From: Rhinopithecus roxellana | Taxonomy: Eukaryota > Chordata > Mammalia > Primates > Cercopithecidae | Direction: 5' to 3' | DNA length: 64,000 nucleotides | NCBI RefSeq assembly: GCF_007565055.1 | Contig: NC_044556.1 | Span: forward strand, 135,693,808-135,757,807 | Shown: piece after piece, positions 8,840-19,975 of the stretch | Position numbering within the stretch: the stretch's first letter is position 1 | Layout of the letters: each line of letters begins with the position of its first letter | The notes under the pieces: generated by a model | Database searches by the model: none | What the model saw: only the letters and a program-made list of their open reading frames with translations | What the model was told of the DNA's origin: nothing | Position numbers and translations under genes: made by a program

Positions 8840-10935
8840 CTGATAAATATGGTTGAGCTGTGAACCCAGAGAGAAAAGGAACTTATTTTTGTCAAGGACA
8901 CAGCTATCTGTCTCTACGACAATTTTTAAACATGTCTTTTAACTTTTTGGGTACTACAGCTTACTACTATGTTGCCAATGTTAATAACTTGTTTCAGTGC
9001 AGATTTTGGAATTAAACTTCTTTGTTTTATTTAAAGAATACCCTAAGGTTGCAAGAAAGGCTATTATAAAAACATCTGTTACCATTTACAGTCATTTATC
9101 TGTGGCAATCACTGTCATCCTTGACAAAAGTCATTGCAAAGACAATACCAAAATAAATTATATTCTAAAACTGATGTATGTTTATAAGTCATTCATGAAC
9201 TCAGATCTCATTCATCTAAAAACACTTCCTTGTTCTTAGTGATTGACTTTATAATATTTAACGGAAATGTGAACTTATAAAATAAACTTATATTAATAGA
9301 ATATTTTTATCTGTTCTGGATATATTGAGGTTGCCTATAAGGTTTATCTTGAAAAGGGTTCCATTGCTTAACAAATTTAAAACGGTGATATCTAAAGTCT
9401 CATCTAGCTCTAACATTTATAATGCTTTCTATTTTTATATGCCATTGAAAGGAAGACTAACTCCTGATTGCATATAAATGGTGCAATGCAAGTAAAGTTA
9501 TTTTCCTTAGTAGAAAAGTTAAGTAGCACCGGGAAAACTGTTGCATAATGTGCTCCCCCAATATGTAACTTAAATAACTTAAATAAATTATTTTAGAAAT
9601 TCCTAGAGACTTGAAATCTTCTGAGGTGTCTACCAACTGATAATCCATGCAAATAATTTCCACAGCTTATTTGATATTTGCAAGTGAAACACACTTTCGC
9701 TTGTTCATAATTAAGCACATCTCTCCTGCATTAACTATAATGTCAAGTGAGGGGGAGGTCTGTTTAATTAAAGAGCTCCAGACCTTTCAAGGATCAGCAT
9801 TGATGGTCTTCTACTTCAGATCCCTTCTTGATGAGGTTTAAATGTCCTTTTTGGGAACTATGGGTTCCTTTGCTGCTCCTTGAAAGGAGTAGCCCCCTGC
9901 CTACCTCACTCAGAGGCTGCCTTGGGTCTGAAATATATCACCAGACAATTGCGCCATATATCTGATATTGCAGAAGCTATAGGTGCTGTGGCTTTTGTTT
10001 TCAGGGTTGCAGATGGAGATGAAGGTCATAATTCCTTTTCCCATGACTGCTGGCAGGAGCTGCAGGGTTACTAAGGGAACAGCCACAGACCACAGTGTGA
10101 TGAGAGAAATAAACTCAGGTGACTCTGTCTGTCTTGCTTGAATAAAGCCTTAGAGTCCTGCCTTCATTGGGGAGTCCTTGCATAGGGCCAGCCACGCTCC
10201 TGGAACCATCACTGCCCTCTACTGGATCAGCATAGGAGTCCATGAAGCCCAGTGGGTCGTTCTGATGAACTGGGTGTTAGCCTTTGAGCTCTGAGGAAGT
10301 GGCGACCACAGAATTTATCCTCAGTTCACCTCATGCACTTATCCAGTGACAATGGTTTGCTTGGTATGACATCTGCTTGTACTGAAACTACTCACATCTG
10401 TGAGATCTGTCAGATGCAGGTTCTACTCAATTTGGTACACTTGCACAGAAAATACCATTTTGGGTTTGAAAGCAGATACATTTAGATCAGAGACATGAAA
10501 AGACAAAATGACTTTAGAATGCTGAAAAAGGCCTTGGCAACTCTGAAATGGTGTTTTCATTTAAGGCTAATTTGTATGTCAAAGCAGACTCAGGGAAGTC
10601 CATTTGAAAAAATCCCCTTAGAAATGACTATTATTTCTATTATGGTTAGTCTTTAATGTGCAGAACACTGTGGAGCTGGGACAGTGAGACTTGGCGGCCC
10701 ATTTGCTTTAGCCACCAAATGTGACTTTTTTTGGTCCCCAGAATCACTTCTGTTACTTTTTCCAGAATTTCTCATTCTTATCCCCTTCTGCTTATTTTCA
10801 GTCTTTTATTTTGACCCACGCCTCTATTTTATTTTTTATCCAACCCTCTGCAATGAATGACAAAAATGGAATACCGAAGGAGAAAATAACTTAAAGCTAT
10901 GAAATACATGTTTGATCTACATGTTCCCTGGAGAA
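8840..10935. other. Mostly unique sequence; possible conserved element inside
   Basis: No gene or clear repeat. The stretch 9640-9845 is unusually free of repeats and holds homeodomain-type and octamer-like motifs (see separate entry). A 64-codon frame at 9880-10074 is preceded by a pyrimidine-rich CAG but shows no recognisable protein. Confidence 0.45.
9640..9845. promoter_or_regulatory. Candidate enhancer-like unique element
   Basis: Holds ATGCAAATAATTT (octamer-like ATGCAAAT, 9647-9654), CATAATTAAGC near 9705-9715 and TTTAATTAAAG near 9761-9771, homeodomain-type cores, within 130 bp of unique DNA. Motif clustering is seen; enhancer activity and conservation are only inferred. AT-rich DNA produces such motifs by chance fairly often. 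Confidence 0.25.
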
Positions 10936-11340
10936 AGTGTAGAACATTCAGACAAGAATAAAGAGGAAGGTTAGATCACCCTGTCTGCTCTCTGCACCCA
11001 CCCTTCTCCACCTTGCTGAGCTGCATCCAAAGGCCCCTTTGCCTTCTGACTTCTGCTGGAGTTTTGCCCGTGTGAGTAAAGTTGGACCTGACTTCCTTCC
11101 TGTGGGGTTGTAGCTGGCTGTCTGTGTGCCTTGACTGAAGGGCACAGCTCTGTCCAGCAGCCCTCTCTTTACAGGTTCAGGAACCCACTCCCTCCTCCAG
11201 CCCCTTGTGGCCTAGGCTGCTAATGGGGCTGATCCTAGGAACCTGTACCATTCTTCACCCATACCTCACAAACAGTCCCTTAAGACACTCTCCTCAAATT
11301 ACCCAGTATGCGAGTTTTATCAGTTTTCTGCTGAAACACA
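10936..11340 (+). mobile_element. Old LTR/MER-like repeat, family not named
   Basis: 'AAAGTTGGACCTGACTTCC', 'CTGACTTCTGCTGGAGTTTTGCCC' and near the end 'AACAGTCCCTTAAGACACTCTCCTCAAATTACCCAGT' resemble a known mammalian repeat end (cagtccctttattaaactctcctcaattacccagt). Highly diverged; name uncertain. Confidence 0.45.
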
Positions 11341-11850
11341 GGATGGTATAATCATAATCCAGACTTAAAGATAAATATGGGTAATAATGTTGGAGTATCT
11401 CCTTAGCTACCTTTATTTATTATCCTGTGGGATCAGATTAAATCATGAGTTACAGATGTAGCCTAATTCTGTGTGTATATCTTTATAATTTACTTTATAT
11501 CTTACCCCTCCCACATGTAATTACTTATGAGAGTGACCCCTATTGTTAAAATCTTTCCTATCTCAAATAATGAACTTTATTTACTACATTTTGTTTCACT
11601 ATATGGATAGAACTGAATTTATTTTAGGATTCAAGAGCAACTCTGTGATCTATCTTCTGAATCCCCTCAAACTTAATGGCTCCCTATTTCTTATATGTAT
11701 TTATCTGCTGGTCCAGCTTTGTAAGACAGAGGGTTTGACTGGCTCAGTGTGTCACACACCCCTTCTGGGGTACCCCTATTGGATGAAAGCTCAAGCTGGG
11801 TTACCTCAAGGACAACTGGGCCTCTTTATGTTCAGCCTTTACTAACCTCA
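11341..11850. other. Unique AT-rich sequence
   Basis: No repeat or gene recognised. A 100-codon frame at 11543-11845 is hydrophobic because of T-richness and has no identifiable domain. Confidence 0.4.
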
Positions 11851-11854
11851 GTGG

Positions 11855-11945
11855 TTAAGTGACTTCTCCTAGTTCCCATCCTAGTAAATCACAGAGCTGG
11901 AACTTGAACCCATGACTGCTGTCTCTAAACCCAGGGCTTATCTAC
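11855..11945 (-). mobile_element. MIR fragment
   Basis: Reverse MIR: 'GGTTAAGTGACTTCTCCTAGTTCCCATCCTAGTAAATCACAGAGCTGGAACTTGAACCC', matching ttgcccaaggtcacacagctagtaagtggcagagctgggattcgaaccc. Confidence 0.7.
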
Positions 11946-12111
11946 TTCAAAATGTATCTGCCAACATGTAAAACTCAGTCTCTACATCTAACCACAGAAA
12001 CCACAGTTGTAAGTCACAGAAGAATATCAATTTTTAAAACATGTGTGTGGTTCCAAAGAAACGGACTATCAAGCCACGAAAAGACCTGGAGAAAATGTCA
12101 GCGCATATCAC

Positions 12112-12805
12112 CAAATGAAAGAAGTCTATCTGCAAAGTCTACACACTGTAGGTTTTCAACTATATGACATTCCAGAAATGGCAAAACTATGGAGACAGTA
12201 AATGATCAGTGGTTGCCAGGGGGAGGGAGAAGAGATGAATAGGTGGAGCACATAAGATTGTTTTTTTCTTTTTCTTTTTTCTTTCCTTCTTTTTTTTTTT
12301 TTTCTTTTGAGACAGAGTCTAACTCTGTCACCCAGGCTGGAGTGCAGTGGCGTGATCTCGGCTCACTGCAAGCTCCGCCTCCTGGGTTCACGCCATTTTC
12401 CTGCCTCAGCCTCCCGAGCAGCTGGGACTACAGGCGCCAGCCACCACGCCTGGCTACTTTTTTGTATTTTTTTTAGTACAGACGGGGTTTTACCATGTTA
12501 AGACAGTGAAACTACTCTGTATGCTACTGTAATGTTGCATACGTGTCTTTATAAATTAGGAAAAATTCACAGAATGTGCACCTCTGAGGTGAACACTAAT
12601 ATAAACTATAGTCTTTCAGTGATAATGATGTATCAGTGTAGGTTCATAATTGTCATAACTGTACCACTCAGGTGGGGGATATTGACAATGGGGAGGCTGT
12701 GCATATGTGGCGAAGGGGTTATCTCTGTACCTTCTGGGAATCTCTGTATCTTTTGCTCAATTTTGCTGTCAACCTAAAACTGCTCTAAAAACTAAGATTT
12801 CTTCC
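12112..12805 (+). mobile_element. L1M 3' UTR fragment split by AluY
   Basis: 'CAACTATATGACATTCCAGAAATGGCAAAACTATGGAGACAGTAAATGATCAGTGGTTGCCAGGGG' and, after the Alu, 'AGACAGTGAAACTACTCTGTATG', 'GTACCACTCAGGTGGGGGATATTGACAATGGGG' and 'CAACCTAAAACTGCTCTAAAAA' follow the 3' UTR of old L1M elements in order. The final AAAACT marks the 3' end. Non-coding. Confidence 0.8.
12261..12500 (-). mobile_element. AluY-like element, 5'-truncated
   Basis: A mixed T/C tail, then GAGACAGAGTCTAACTCTGTCACCC and CAAGCTCCGCCTCCTGGGTTCACGCC (AluY state), stopping at GGGGTTTTACCATGTTA. About 60 bp of the Alu head is missing on the downstream side. It lies inside the L1M 3' UTR. Confidence 0.9.
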
Positions 12806-14128
12806 TTTTCAAAAAATGTGTAGTTCCTTTTAAATTGGTATACTATTAATTTCCATTGCCAACAGATTTACTGTGTTTAACTCTAGTTTTCATTTAAGAA
12901 AAATGACTGACTTTTCTCTTTATCACAAATGCCTGCAATAAATTGACATTCCCATCACAGGGGCTTTCCCACTGGAAACCAGCTTTCCTATTGTTATTTT
13001 AAAGCAGTGTCAGCATCCATCTCCTACATTCAGATAATGTAGACACATAATTAGTTACCAAACATATTTAAATCAGAGGCCTACTGAAGCGTTTCACACT
13101 TGAATCTTGTAGTGAAGATATAAGAGATTGTTTTTATTTAAAGCCCTTGAGATTTAGAGGAATAAACTAGAAGCTTAACTTGAGACTTTCAAAATCCTGA
13201 GATCTATCCAGGCATCCATCATACATGACAGAATGATTATACCACCTCCAGAACTAGATGTGTGATGACACACTGAGTTAATCTCCTTCTATTCCAATGT
13301 ATACTACATATATCTTTTATTCAATATATTGAGTACAGAAACTTAAAGCTCAGAACTTTGGCATTCTCATGCATTAATTTCTTTTTGTTTAAACAATATA
13401 GATAGTCTTCATTAGAGAGGATCATAATGGACATATGTGGACAGATTTTCCTGTTGGTTGTTCAAAAAGCAAATGGCAAAAATATGTGTCTCTATGTAAA
13501 CATATTTTCTGAAATTGGGTCAAAAGGATCAATGACTAGTTTGTGGTGTGTGAGTCCTGTTGACGATGTGTGTACTGACCATTCATGCTTCCAGAGCTTC
13601 CTTTCTGTTGATCAGGGATTACGGGAATGATGTTTTAGAAATTTGGTCACCTGGTTAGTAAAGTAAAGTCTCCCTGGCAGAGTTCTGGTTTTTCCTTTGT
13701 CCTCTGAGGTAGATTTATTGGCAGCCCTTGTTATTTACACTAAAGAAAGGAGGAGAGAGAGAGATTTGATAAAATTGGATAATCCTAAAATCATTTGTGG
13801 GGGGGGGGGGTTAGAATTCATAGTTTATTTTTAGATAACAGATATGCTTCCTTAACCTCATTTTCTTTGGACTAATTTTAGACATTTATTCCTATTACTT
13901 GAACACACAGTGGTAAAAGGCAGCAGAGGCATTTCCAAAGCATGAAGGATCACGGGGGAAAAGAATGAGATTAAAATTTTGCCATGGATATTGCCATGTT
14001 GTTCTTACACAGTTAAATAACTTAGTTCTGTGAAATTTGCTCACAGTGTTGTCTTTTAAGAAGTTATATACTGTAAAATATATATGCATATGTAAATTTT
14101 GTTTATGTATATATCTGTATACATATTT
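12806..14128. other. Unique sequence with a G12 run
   Basis: No gene or repeat recognised. A run of 12 G at 13799-13810 sits between AGAGAGAGAGATTTG-type purine text and AT-rich DNA. Confidence 0.4.
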
Positions 14129-14283
14129 TTATTCCTTTATAATATAGTTATCTATTCTGTATATTTTATTACATGCATATCAACATATATAATTAGTAAT
14201 ATATGTTATATAACATGTATAATTGTTATAGTCCTTTATATGTTATTATTATATGTGCTATATAATAATATATAAAGGAATAA
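14129..14283. repeat. AT-rich inverted repeat
   Basis: Perfect 13-bp inverted arms TTATTCCTTTATA (14129-14141) and TATAAAGGAATAA (14271-14283) enclose about 130 bp of almost pure AT with further small palindromes such as TGTTATATAACA. Beyond the arms, pairing continues imperfectly on both sides. It could be an AT-rich cruciform-prone repeat or a degraded MITE. Confidence 0.7.
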
Positions 14284-14339
14284 AATAAATAAGGTTCTGA
14301 TTCTGCCAGTGATTTACTGCATGATCAGTGTGGACTGGG

Positions 14340-14440
14340 AGTAGGGTGACCAATCATCCCTCCTTTGCCTAGGACTGAGAAGTTTCCAGGGATGTGGGAC
14401 TTCCAGTTTTAAAGCCAGGGTGAGCTGTTCAGCTGAGTTC
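14340..14440 (+). mobile_element. Possible DNA transposon fragment
   Basis: 'AGGGTGACCAATCATCCCTCCTTTGCCTAGGACTGAGAAGTTTCCAGGGATGTGGGACTTCCAGTTTTAAAGCC' matches one end of a mammalian hAT/MER-type repeat with AGGGTGACC termini, as I remember it. The second terminus is not visible. Confidence 0.5.
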
Positions 14441-16310
14441 AGGGGAGTAGCTGTGGGCCAGGTAGGGGTGAGTTTTTTTGGTGGCCCAAGCCAAGTATAT
14501 ATTGCAAAAATATAGTGAGCAAAATAGTGGGTCAAGAAAAGGGCCAGTGGAGAGTTAAGGCGCAAAGCTGAAGTTCACAGCCATCCAAAGTTTTAGACAT
14601 TGAAGAGTGTTTCTGCCTGGAGCCAAATGAAATTAGAATAAGCTGGGCCAGTTCTACGTGGATAATGAGGTATGGCTCTCCCAGGAATTCTATAATAGTC
14701 AGTTGGCTACTCTAAGGGTCTTCTCATTCAGTTCTCTCTGCTGCAGGGACCAACTGCCACAGGACTTACAGAGCCAAGAGAGGAAGTCAGCACTTCCCTT
14801 CAGGGGAGTAGATTGTTTTCATCCTATGCAAGGGATAAAGTAAACATTACAGTTTAATAATGAACTTTTGTTTCTTATTTTCATTTTTGAAAAGTACTGA
14901 GTATTTAATCTTATAAGTCTATAGGAAAATTGGTTGGTATTACATGACACTCCAAAATGATTTCCCTAAAAGTTACCCTCCTGTGGATGAAGGTGGTCTG
15001 ACAGGTAGTGGTGGTCTGTGATTTTACTCTTTCTCCATGAGAAGAGAGGCTCAAGTTTCTCTCGGGATCTAAATGGGTAGAATATATGTCCAGCCCCAAT
15101 GGGGTATATTGCCTCTCTTCATCCTCTGGCAGGAGGGGCACTACTCTGAACTCATAGTATATTTACTTAGTGTTCTATATACATTAAAAAATTTTTAAAT
15201 GTACAAAGTGGAGACTTTTGAATACAGAAAAAATAGGGGTAGAGAAAGAAGGGTAAATCTGGAAGTGAATCCACAAAATGCATGCTGAGAGGTTCTGTAT
15301 GGTGGATGGGCAAGGACACCAAGCTGGCATTGTGCATAGAGAAAAACATGGTCCAATACGTGAATCAGTCTCTATAAGATACAACAAGCCAGTGCTAGAA
15401 GAAAAGCTCAATGCTTCTTTGTATGAAGGCAAGAGGGAAGTTTTTCCAGTGGGTCTTCATAAGGAGCATACTTTGAAATGTAATAAGCCACATTTTCAAT
15501 AGTATCTTGACAGGCATTTCACAGAAGTGCTTTCTATGATGTTCCTCAGATAAAGACTGATGGCATAAATTCACAGCTCAATTCAATAAAAATTCCTATC
15601 TTAAATGCTTTACAGAACAAAGTAAGGTATGAATATACACATTTTTAAAAGTCATCAAAAGATGGGAAGAACTAAACGAGACGGTCTAGTTATGAAAATC
15701 TCTGCTGGCCTGGAACAACCCAAAGACAGATTTTAGAGTATGCAGCGGAATGTCTGGATTTTCTGTCCTTCAGACAATTCTGCATAATGGTGTTTCTAAA
15801 ACAAGCTTTTGAAGTATTGAAAGCAATGAGTTTGATGGGATCCTGCCTGACACACACCTCCTGGAATTCACTCTGCTCTGTGGCTGACTATGTCCGGAAC
15901 CCATTGATAATTCCTCATGTGAATGTTGGGAATGCAAGCACAGACAACACCTGAACAGAGGCCAGCCTGCCTTTTCTTGGAGGTGGGCCAAGGAATGGTT
16001 GTGGCGGCACCAAAGCTCTTCTCACAATTCTGGTTCTTCCCCAATGCATGGAGTAATGGAAGGGCCCCAACATTCTATACCTGTAGAACATTATGGTAAG
16101 AATTGAAGTATATGAAAAAAGTTAAACTCTTTTTGAATTATCTGGGTCTATGGGGGAACTGAGGTTCTTTTTTGACCAGGCCTTAGATGCATCTCTTTGG
16201 CTTCATTTTAACACTGTTCTCAAAATCACCTCAGAATGGTACCTGGGGCCTCCATTGACTTCCTGATTTTACTTTGGTTGTTCTATAACTGCCCTCCCGC
16301 TCTGAGCAGC
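14441..16310. other. Unique sequence; no gene recognised
   Basis: Several 60-82 codon frames occur on both strands and overlap each other, which is typical of chance. No repeat, splice framework or RNA fold was recognised. Confidence 0.4.
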
Positions 16311-16360
16311 TTGGCCTAAGTTTTCTCTTTATCTCTTTCTTCATTTTCTTTCTTTTCACC

Positions 16361-16507
16361 CACCTGCCTGCCCTTCCTTCCTTCCTTCCTTCCTTCCTTC
16401 CTTCCTTCCTTCCTTCCTTCCTTCCTTCCTTCCTTCCTCCCTCCCTCCCTCCCTTCCTTCCTTCCTTTCTTCCTTCCTTCCTTCTGCCTGTCTGCCTGCC
16501 TGCCTTG
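16361..16507 (+). repeat. (TTCC)n/(CTCC)n/(CTGC)n microsatellite
   Basis: CCTGCCTGCCC leads into about 16 TTCC units (16372-16435), then CTCC units, more TTCC, and CTGCCTGTCTGCCTGCCTGCC. The upstream 60 bp is also almost all pyrimidine. The reading frame of GRKE repeats on the minus strand is this repeat translated and not a protein. Confidence 0.97.
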
Positions 16508-18290
16508 CCCGTGCCATAATTCGTACCTAACCTCACAGGCTCTTTCAGAGCTGTTAAGTAAAATTCTATAAGTAAAAACTCTCTGTATAATTTTTTTTCA
16601 CCTGCTGCTCAACCTACCTGGTGACCCAGAGCTCCAATTTCTCATAAGAGTTGCTGCTACCTCTCTCGATTAAATTTCCAGGTTCATATTTTTGCACAAT
16701 TGTTTTCTATAAACATGCATGAACACAAATAGGATTATTTATGAGATTTATTTCAGTCAAATTACTCTGATTCCAACCAATCTAAAGACATGTCCAACTT
16801 ACCCATGGTTTTGGACAAGATGGGGTGGGGGGGACAGTAAACCATGTTTTTTATTATATCCTGTCTTTGACAGATATTAGGAGACTAGACCAGTATGGAG
16901 TGATATGACCTTGTTAGTAATTTTTTCTTGGGATGCTTATCACATTGTACAGAATCTCCTGTTGATCTTTCTAATTTTTTTGTAATCCATGCAAGCTGTA
17001 CATTTCCTTGTCAAAAATTGATATTTGGGAAAATATTTTTATCCTGAGAAGTTCCCAGAAATAGAGATTTTTTTGTATCTTATGAGCTATGAGACATTTA
17101 ACCAAAGAAAATTTTCAAAGACTATTTTAAATGAATACTCCATATATATTGTGCTTAATTTTTCAAGAGACATAGTATTAGGAGCACTTTTGACCAAATT
17201 CTGCTGTTCTGTTGATAACCTTGAAGCTGACCTCTTTCCTATTAAATAATTAGTATTTGGAACTTTTATATGGATGAATAAAACTGCAGTGTCACTTTCC
17301 ATTTAAGCAATATTTTTCATTTCTTTGGCACTTCTAGCCACTCTTTATTTTTTTAACTTGTGTCCTTGAGGTAGTCATTTATTTTGGATCTTAAATATCA
17401 AGATTTCAGCATTTGTTCTTTTAGAGACTGTGTCATAAGGCTGAACTCTAACACTTGAAAATTATTAGAGTTTACCACTTTACAGCTGTTCTGATAGTGC
17501 ATCACCTGCTTGGCTTTCAGCTTGCTCTATAAATTCAAGTATTTAATACCTGACTCTGAATAAAAATGTTTTGAAGTGTTTTAGCAACCAAACAAACCAT
17601 GCAATGAGAAAGAGGTGCAGACGACTCGCTTGTGGTTATGGTTGTCAAGGAAACCATTTCCGTATATAGTGTTTGACAACAGCCATGTTTTTTTAAAGGC
17701 CATAAAAACAAAGCTTGTCCAGAAGCATGAAGAAGAAAGCATACAATGAAATAAGCCACAGCCAACTAGAAGTTATGAGAATGCATTAGATGCAAAATGC
17801 TAGATATCAATTGATGAGATATTTTGTAACATAGAAATAAAACTCAAGAGGGATAACATGTTGAAAAGTGTGCCAGCAAAATGCCCTTGTTGAAGCATGG
17901 TCAAAGTCTCAGTATGTTCTCAAAATATACTGTGTGCATTTTTAGAGAAATTGTTTAATTAAACAAACAGCTTCATCTTTGCCATACACAAACTCATGGA
18001 ATGGAATTTAAACAGCTTTGATAATCAGTGGGAGGTTTGAATATATTGCCCAGCAATAGATTACACTGCTAGAGCTACAAAAGCTGAAGGAAATGGAGAG
18101 CTTATTTGGGGGTTTTGTCTAGTTTATGCTACGTTTTGCTTTAAAAGAGGAATGAACTGTGATGCCTAGTGATGCTGAAGATCTTTATGGAGGAAAGAAG
18201 ATCCTAAAATGTTGATTATGGATAAAGTCTATTTTGAATGCTCTTTCTCAAGGTCTATACATATAGAGCAAAACCCTAAGGAGGAAAAGA
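16508..18290. other. Long unique stretch; candidate regulatory DNA inside
   Basis: About 1.8 kb with no Alu, L1 or recognisable older repeat. The part 17500-17800 contains the X-box match described separately. Small frames on both strands have no domain. Confidence 0.4.
17641..17654 (+). promoter_or_regulatory. RFX X-box consensus match
   Basis: GTTGTCAAGGAAAC fits the X-box rule RYYNYY-N(1-3)-RRNRAC exactly, with a 2-bp spacer. A nearby TTTGACAACAG (17672-17682) repeats the GTTGTC half-site in reverse. RFX factors bind such sites in ciliary and immune gene regulation. Whether this one is bound is unknown. Confidence 0.35.
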
Positions 18291-18291
18291 T

Positions 18292-18555
18292 GGCTGGGCA
18301 CGGTGACTCATGCCTGTAATCCCATCACTTGGGGAGGCTGAGGCAGCAGATCACTTGAGGTCAGAAGCTCAAGACCAGCCTGGAAAACATGGTGAAACCC
18401 TCTCTCTACTAAAAAAAAAAAAAAAAAAAAAAAAATAGCTAGGCATGATGGTGCGTGCCTATAATCCCAGCTACTCAGGAGGCTGAGGCAGGAGAATCAC
18501 TTGAACCTGGGAGGTGGAGGTTACAGTGAGCCAAGACCGTGTCACTGCACTCCAG
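18292..18555 (+). mobile_element. Alu lacking its 3' end, with 25-A linker
   Basis: Plus-strand Alu from GGCTGGGCACGGTGACTC, ending abruptly at CACTGCACTCCAG with no GGCAACAGAG or poly(A). The central A-rich linker is expanded to 25 A (18411-18435). No target duplication is visible, so the 3' end was probably removed by a later deletion. Confidence 0.9.
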
Positions 18556-19855
18556 TCTTTAGCTTTTTATGCTAAAATATGAATTCCCATTCATAAAATG
18601 TGCAACATAAAGCACGAAAGACGTGGCAAAAGTGGAACTGTAAGGTGCCTGATTCTATACAGAAAGGGGTAAATGGAGCCTACTCTGAAACTATCCAACG
18701 TACAAAAACAGAACATGTGGTTTAAAAGATACATGATTTGACAAGTTGGAAATCAGATAAAAGTCCAAGGAAAAGACATAATTTCTGAACAGATTCTAAT
18801 ATCTGAAAGAAATGGTTTCATTCTTGAGCAATTTCTTATTTCATAAACTATTAGTGTAATTATTTATGTAAGCAAAAAAATTGATTTTATACTTCTCCCT
18901 TCCTTTTTCTTTGATACGTACACATAACTGCAGCATATGACAGAGTAAAATTTTCGCATTTTTTTCTTTACAATTTACCACAAAGGAAATGTTGTTTGGG
19001 CAACTTATGATGTGCAAAGATAGAGCCAACTCACTACTGCCTGTTGCCTCACATTTAAGTATCATTTATTTCTAAAGATTATGAAATACTTAGTTCATCC
19101 TAATGCCTCTTTCACGTTATTCATCAGTATTTTAATACAGAATAAGAAAAGCAAAACAGAATTAATATATTTTAAGGGCAAGATGACTGACCTCAGGATG
19201 ACTGATTCTCTTTTATGAGAATGCTGTAAGAAAGTAAGTGGGGAATGAACCGGAGGAGGAGAACAAGGCATCACAGGATGTCTTCAGACCCCTGTGGCAT
19301 TTTAGTCTGTACAAAAAAGACCTAACCCAGTGCTTCACATGTAGGTGATTAATTTGTCCCCTTCCATTACCTGCCAGACTTTGCAACCATAATTTTCAGA
19401 TTTTTTACCTTCTATGATCTCTTAAAGCTTCCATTTTCTAATTAGTCAATCTAAAAGCATTACAATGACAAAATGGTAAAAAGTCTGGAAATCATATTAT
19501 ATGAAAAGGGGAGCATGCATTTGAAGAACTGTCACATAGAAAAGGAATTTCACTTTTTCTGTGTGACTTTCATAGAACTAACTATGACCAGTGGGTAGTA
19601 GCTATATCATAGTAGATATTCAAGTCCTCAGAGTTGCTAAAAATAGACTCAGCTGCTTTAAGACGTAGAAAGCTAGCCATTTTTGGAGGGGACCTTTTAG
19701 GATTTTCACTGCATCAACTATCTCCGATGGCACTTCCCCTTAGGCTGGACATGCTTATGTCTCTTCCTTTAATCCAAGCTCTTCTCCTGGTTACTCAGTA
19801 AATACATAATGAATATGTGACTCTCAACAATTCACTTTGAAATCACTTGGTTTGA
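18556..19855. other. Unique sequence; no gene recognised
   Basis: AT-rich DNA with no recognised repeat. The minus-strand 74-codon frame at 18841-19065 has no domain. Confidence 0.4.
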
Positions 19856-19857
19856 AC

Positions 19858-19975
19858 GGCAACCTTGTCTATTCATTCAAAAACATTTTTTGAGCATCTA
19901 CTATGTGCATTGGAGGATATCTGGATGAATAAGACATAGTGATTTCCCCCTTAAGCTCACAGTCTAGTTGGAAGA
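19858..19975 (+). mobile_element. Old repeat fragment
   Basis: 'TATTCATTCAAAAACATTTTTTGAGCATCTACTATGTGCATTGG ... TAAGACATAGTGATTTCCCCCTTAAGCTCACAGTCTAGTTGG' follows a very common mammalian repeat segment (ttcattcaacaaatatttattgagcacctactatgtgcc ... tctagtggg). Family name not certain. Confidence 0.55.

Noticed and set aside
9880..10074. 64-codon frame with a CAG preceded by TGTGGCTTTTGTTTTC, exon-like
   Set aside because: One acceptor-like site and a short frame are common by chance. No donor, homology or conserved domain was recognised.
16231..16536. 101-codon GRKE-repeat protein on the minus strand
   Set aside because: It is the TTCC microsatellite read in frame.
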